NCBI GenBank assembly: GCA_019649035.1
Contig: BMAT01007806.1
Coordinates: 681,318 to 717,861, forward strand
Direction of reading: 5' to 3'
Length of the DNA stretch: 36,544 nucleotides
Source of the DNA: Elysia marginata
Taxonomy: Eukaryota > Mollusca > Gastropoda > Plakobranchidae
The notes beneath the pieces are model-generated. The model did no database searches and was not told the DNA's origin. It was given only the letters and a program-made list of their open reading frames with translations. Made by a program: the position numbers and the translations under genes. Below are positions 32,614 to 36,544 of this stretch, piece by piece (position 1 is the stretch's first letter; each line of letters opens with the position of its first letter).

Positions 32614-32773
32614 TACAGTGGAGTCCTGTTAAGATAAACTCTTTTGGACCCGAGTAAAAAGTTTGTTTTATGTAAAGTTTACAGTAAAAAAAGAATTTTG
32701 AAGCTATGATTCCAGTTTATATTCACCCCAAGTTTATTTTGAATAGTGTTTATTTTAGGCACACTCCACTGTA
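32614..32773. mobile_element. Short non-autonomous Tigger/pogo-like (Tc1/mariner) element
   Basis: Starts CAGTGGAGT (32616-32624) and ends with its exact complement ACTCCACTG (32763-32771), with TA on each side as expected for a Tc1/mariner target duplication. The interior near the left end (GTTAAGATAAACTC, GGACCCGAG, AAAGTTTG) has the look of Tigger-type terminal sequence. There is no transposase, so this is a MITE or solo fragment of about 156 bp. Confidence 0.6.
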
Positions 32774-32852
32774 TTCAAACTGAACCGCACTCCTGTATGA
32801 AATGTTTAGCAGTCATTGTTAATGAGACAGATTTTAAAAACTGTCAAAAATT

Positions 32853-32862
32853 AATAAATAAA
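32853..32862 (+). terminator. Overlapping AATAAATAAA polyadenylation signal
   Basis: Two overlapping AATAAA motifs, followed about 20-35 nt later by a T-rich tract (TTTGTTCTTTTTTTTTT), the usual arrangement of a working site. Confidence 0.45.
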
Positions 32863-33468
32863 CACTTCCTAGTTAACTTTGTTCTTTTTTTTTTTAAACA
32901 AACTTTAAACACTCTTTTGTCATAAATCTTTGAAAGTTTTACAGTTTTCAGCATTTAGAGTTTGAAGTATGAAAATTTTGATATTTGTCTCATTAAGGGT
33001 GAGTGCTATACAAATCTGTCATTGCCCATCATATTTACTTTTGTTATTTATAGGATAGAATTTCATAAACTTGTTTTGGGTTCAATGCTAAAAGGATAAA
33101 ACTTACAAAATTTTTATTTCTTGCCTCAAGATTTCCAATACTTGAAGGTTCTTAAGTTTTGTTCTCGTCAGCAACCTTGCCAAAAACAGAAGTCTTGCCC
33201 TTTATTCTCTGTTGTTTTTAATGTCTTGATTCTTCCTAGTTTCATTTGTAACAAGGCTGAACTTGTTGACATTTTGAATCAAAAGCTGGTGCTGATAGAT
33301 TTTCATAAATTTCCAAAACATTTGTAAACTATAATATCATGCTATTAGAAAAAAAATTCTCATAAAATAGTTCATTTTGAAAGTCAAAGTTCATAAAGTT
33401 GTGCAATTAAGTGCAGTTTACGCAGAAATATAACTGTCAGGCTATTATTGTTTTTTGTTTAAAAGCGC

Positions 33469-33474
33469 AATAAA
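33469..33474 (+). terminator. AATAAA, weak polyadenylation candidate
   Basis: A single AATAAA in an AT-rich stretch, with only modest downstream T-rich sequence. Confidence 0.2.
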
Positions 33475-34340
33475 TTTTAGGTAGCAATATTATTATCTTC
33501 ATAATTGTCACTATAATGGATACATACACACAACTGCAATAGATTTTTTCAGCCCAAAAGAAAAAACCCCTTTAGAGCCATGGTAACATAAAGGATCAGC
33601 TTCAATAATGTCCATCATGGACAAAAAATAAGTTTTATAAAGACCTTTCGGTTTACAGTTCAGTTCCTGCTTATGAAGGTGCTTGGCTGGGAACAACTTT
33701 TTTTTCAAAAAGTGCACAATCTCTCTGCATAATGTATACTAAATTTTTTTGTAAACTGATATGGGCCTGAGTCAATCACACAAAGGATAATCCTTTTTGT
33801 TTTTCTCTCATTTTATAATTTTCTCTAAAAAGTAATTTGGAAACGACAGGCTTATTCACCTGCTAAAATTTATGGAACTCAACCTTTCATGATAGATTGT
33901 ATCTTGCAACAGTTTGTTTTTTACTAGTCTTCGCAACTACTTGTACTTTATGGTTAACATGCACATTTCATCGGGGAAACTGAACAAATTTTAATCAGGA
34001 TGGGATCCAAACCCCCCAAAAATCTATCTGAAAGTATTCACTGCCGTTTTGTGTATACTTATTGGTTAAGTCACTGTCACATCTAGTCTACAGAAATCTT
34101 TGATGTATTGAATGGTGCAGTCGATTTTTTTTACATCTTCTTTGATATACCTCATGTGTTATTTCTTTCTTTTATGAATCCCATCGTTTTACAAACATTT
34201 CAATGTAAAGTCTTCTTGTCTTTTAGAGTTTCTGTCACACTCTGTAGATTCTTTGTGAGGCTAACTTTATTGCTCTTATAATCTTTAAGAAGATATATGG
34301 AAGAATGGATCTATCGTTTGTGCTGGCACCAAAAATGGTG

Positions 34341-34356
34341 ATATATATATATATAT
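34341..34356. repeat. (AT)n microsatellite followed by T-tract
   Basis: About eight AT units and then a run of T. Simple repeat in the presumed 3' UTR. Confidence 0.9.
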
Positions 34357-35250
34357 TTTTTTTTTTTACAATTTCCTTGGTGGCTGTGTCATCACCAGCT
34401 GTCTTAGATGAAGATGTTCCAGTTTTTTTTTATCTCCCAGTAAATTTAGATAATAACTGCTATTCATAATGTTCTATCTTTACCCAAAGTAAATACTCAT
34501 AGAGCAGGGAGTGAGTGTATTACCTCTGGTTGAAAAGTCTTAAAAGTGTGATCTAAATTTGTGTTTTATGTAATGGTGCTTAACTACTCTGTACTGCTTT
34601 TGTCAGACAGATATTTTGATGATAATATCCTCACAATGTTCTGATGGGTTTTTTCTATTGTATTTTTTATTTAAATGATGTGAATGGTGGTTAGAATGAA
34701 CTGAAAGATGAAGGGGGAAGGGAGAGAGATTTTTTTTTCCTTTAAACACCAAAGAAATTGTTCAATTATCAAAATTTAAAATGATGATTTGTTGTAGTTT
34801 TATAGGATAATGTGAACCATTTGTCAGTTTAATTGCATTTTGCAGGTATTTTTTTGCTGCATACTTTTCAATCAATTGTTCCTTTTTTTTACATTGGTAA
34901 TCTCATTATGATTTGTAAAGTGATGTAACTGAATTCTTGTTGATTCTCCATGATATTGCTAAATCGCATCTGTTCACTTCTTTTTTTTTTAATTATTACT
35001 TATTTCAAGCTGATGCACGTGAATTGGTTATCATAAATATAATTTAGGAAACGATGTTTCTACATATAGAATTCTCTTTGTTAAGGGGGTGGGGGCGAGG
35101 TAGGTTATTTTTAGCAAAAAGTATAGTCTTAATGAAAATTTCAAGAACTGATGAGAGCATAGTTTTAAAATCACCTCTAAAAATTGATTGATACCTTTCT
35201 GTTATAGGACAAAAGTTTCAATCCAAATTCTAAGGTTTCCATTTGAGCTT

Positions 35251-35256
35251 AATAAA
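35251..35256 (+). terminator. AATAAA, polyadenylation candidate
   Basis: AATAAA followed by A-rich sequence; the A-rich context makes it a poor site and a likely internal-priming artefact in cDNA. Confidence 0.2.
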
Positions 35257-36053
35257 GAAAAGGTAAACAAAAGAAAGTAATAAAATAAAACAAACAATTT
35301 TTTTTTAGATTGGTTTTTATCAGATATCCAATTCATTGGTATTGGTTGTAAAAATTTTTAATGCCCTTGCAAAGGTCGTTCTTACAGCAATGGCTTCACT
35401 CATTCTGCAATCTTGTTTACTGTTGGTTTACTCTTTTGACCTCCTACACATCAACAGCATTTTTTTGTCTTTTGTTACCAGTTGTGTTAGTGTTGCTGTT
35501 TGTTACTTTAAAGTTTTTTTGAAAAAATATTAATGTCTTTCGATAATCAAAAGTAAGCTGACTAATTGTCCGATATAATGTATTGTTTAATATTCTATAA
35601 GTGGCTCGTCGGTGTTTGCAATGCTTCTTTCTAGTCTACTGAAAAATTTAGCTCTTTACCAAGAACAATTAAGTTCTCTGACTTATCAAAGTTGCTGTGT
35701 TTGTAGCGAAATCAGAGAATGATATAACAGATCCAGATTAGTGGATTAATTTATTGCATTTAAATTTATGACCCTAATTCTCAATCTTTTTTTACAAAGT
35801 TATGCCGAGAAAGAACAGAAAAGTAGCATTCTATTTGGTTTCTGAATTATTGGAAATTCTGACGAATCACTCACTTCTAGCAGTATTCAATGAGCTATTG
35901 TGAAGGAAATGTGTGCCCAGCAGGCATGCATGCAGCACATCTCAAAACTTGCAATGATTGTCGGCTTGTCCAACTTGTAGATTTTTTTGTAACTTAATTG
36001 TCTCCATAGTCGTCCAACTGTTCTCTAATGTCAAAAAAAAAGAAGAAAAATCA

Positions 36054-36059
36054 AATAAA
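36054..36059 (+). terminator. AATAAA polyadenylation signal, distal candidate
   Basis: AATAAA followed within 20-30 nt by GATGTTTTGTT, a GU-rich element. Confidence 0.4.
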
Positions 36060-36362
36060 TGTCTTCCATGATGTTTTGTTACTATTGCTCCAACTGGCTG
36101 TATTTTAATTATATTATAAAGATAACAAACTCAAAATTATCATCTGGCTTTGGTTCTTTTCTCACCTGCAAAATTTCCTGCATTTGAATGTTCCAAGTAT
36201 TCTTTTTCTTTGTTGTGGCAAAAGTTAAAATCTGCTGGTAGAAGAGAACTTAAGATGTTGCACCGGAGCATTTCTAAGACTGGGAGCCTAAACATTATCT
36301 CAGTTACCCTAGATATTCTATTTGACATGCTTGAGAGTAATAATGCTGCCATGGTTTTCAAG

Positions 36363-36381
36363 AATAAAAGATGAAAATAAA
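36363..36381 (+). terminator. Two AATAAA motifs near window end, distal polyadenylation candidate
   Basis: AATAAA at 36363-36368 and 36376-36381, followed by TTTTGTTT. It may mark the most distal transcript end. Confidence 0.4.
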
Positions 36382-36544
36382 AATTTTGTTTAGCACCGAA
36401 AAATGCTAAGCAATGAATTTTGTTTTTACCAAGTGAGACTGTGACGCCAGTTTTTATTTTGAGATATCTTAAACTGTATTATTGATCAAAGGTTATGAAG
36501 TCGGAAGTGTATGTTCCTTTTTCATGCTGCTTTTTTTTTTTTTT

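Larger units (their letters stand above)
30499..36544 (+). other. Probable long 3' untranslated region and downstream flank
   Basis: No downstream gene is visible in the remaining 6 kb. AU-rich sequence with many ATTTA motifs, several AATAAA signals, one Pumilio-type TGTAAATA at 32397-32404, a duplicated segment and a small DNA element. Long 3' UTRs are normal for RBFOX genes. Where the transcript ends cannot be told from sequence alone. Confidence 0.6.

Overview
The window is eukaryotic DNA: AT-rich and intron-dense, with GT..AG exons, microsatellites and assembly gaps. It carries the 3' two thirds of one recognisable gene, an RBFOX (fox-1 / RBFOX1-2-3) RNA-binding splicing regulator on the + strand. 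Ten coding exons run from 10948 to the stop at 30496-30498. Joined, they give an unbroken frame of 1056 nt, or 350 residues from the first ATG of the first exon seen. The RRM is nearly identical to that of animal RBFOX proteins, while the alanine-rich C-terminal half is divergent. A gastropod mollusc or another lophotrochozoan is my best guess for the organism; the style of the sequence suggests this and it is not proven.

Layout: 1-10947 is AT-rich DNA with no gene I can assign. It is probably an upstream intron or promoter region, with TATA-like sites near 6533 and 10419, a perfect 19-bp inverted repeat near 4314-4424 and a few GC-richer patches. 10948-11169 is the N-terminal low-complexity exon. 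16258-16401, 17223-17276, 23092-23184 and 25072-25132 encode the RRM, with exon lengths of 144, 54, 93 and 61 nt that match the vertebrate RBFOX genes as I recall them. 26967-27138, 27824-27875, 28799-28944, 29827-29893 and 30454-30498 encode the Ala/Tyr-rich C-terminus, ending in the family's terminal RFAPY. From 30499 to the window end lies what looks like a long 3' UTR with several AATAAA signals, a duplicated ~75-nt segment and a short Tigger/pogo-like element.

The most interesting signal is three copies of TGCATG, the RBFOX binding site, around the 93-nt RRM exon: one 26-31 nt upstream, one abutting the 3' splice site, and one inside the 5' splice site region next to a poor donor. In mammals RBFOX proteins repress this same exon in their own transcripts, producing an RRM-defective dominant-negative isoform. 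The arrangement here suggests the same feedback loop exists in this invertebrate. No other gene, tRNA, rRNA or CRISPR array was found.
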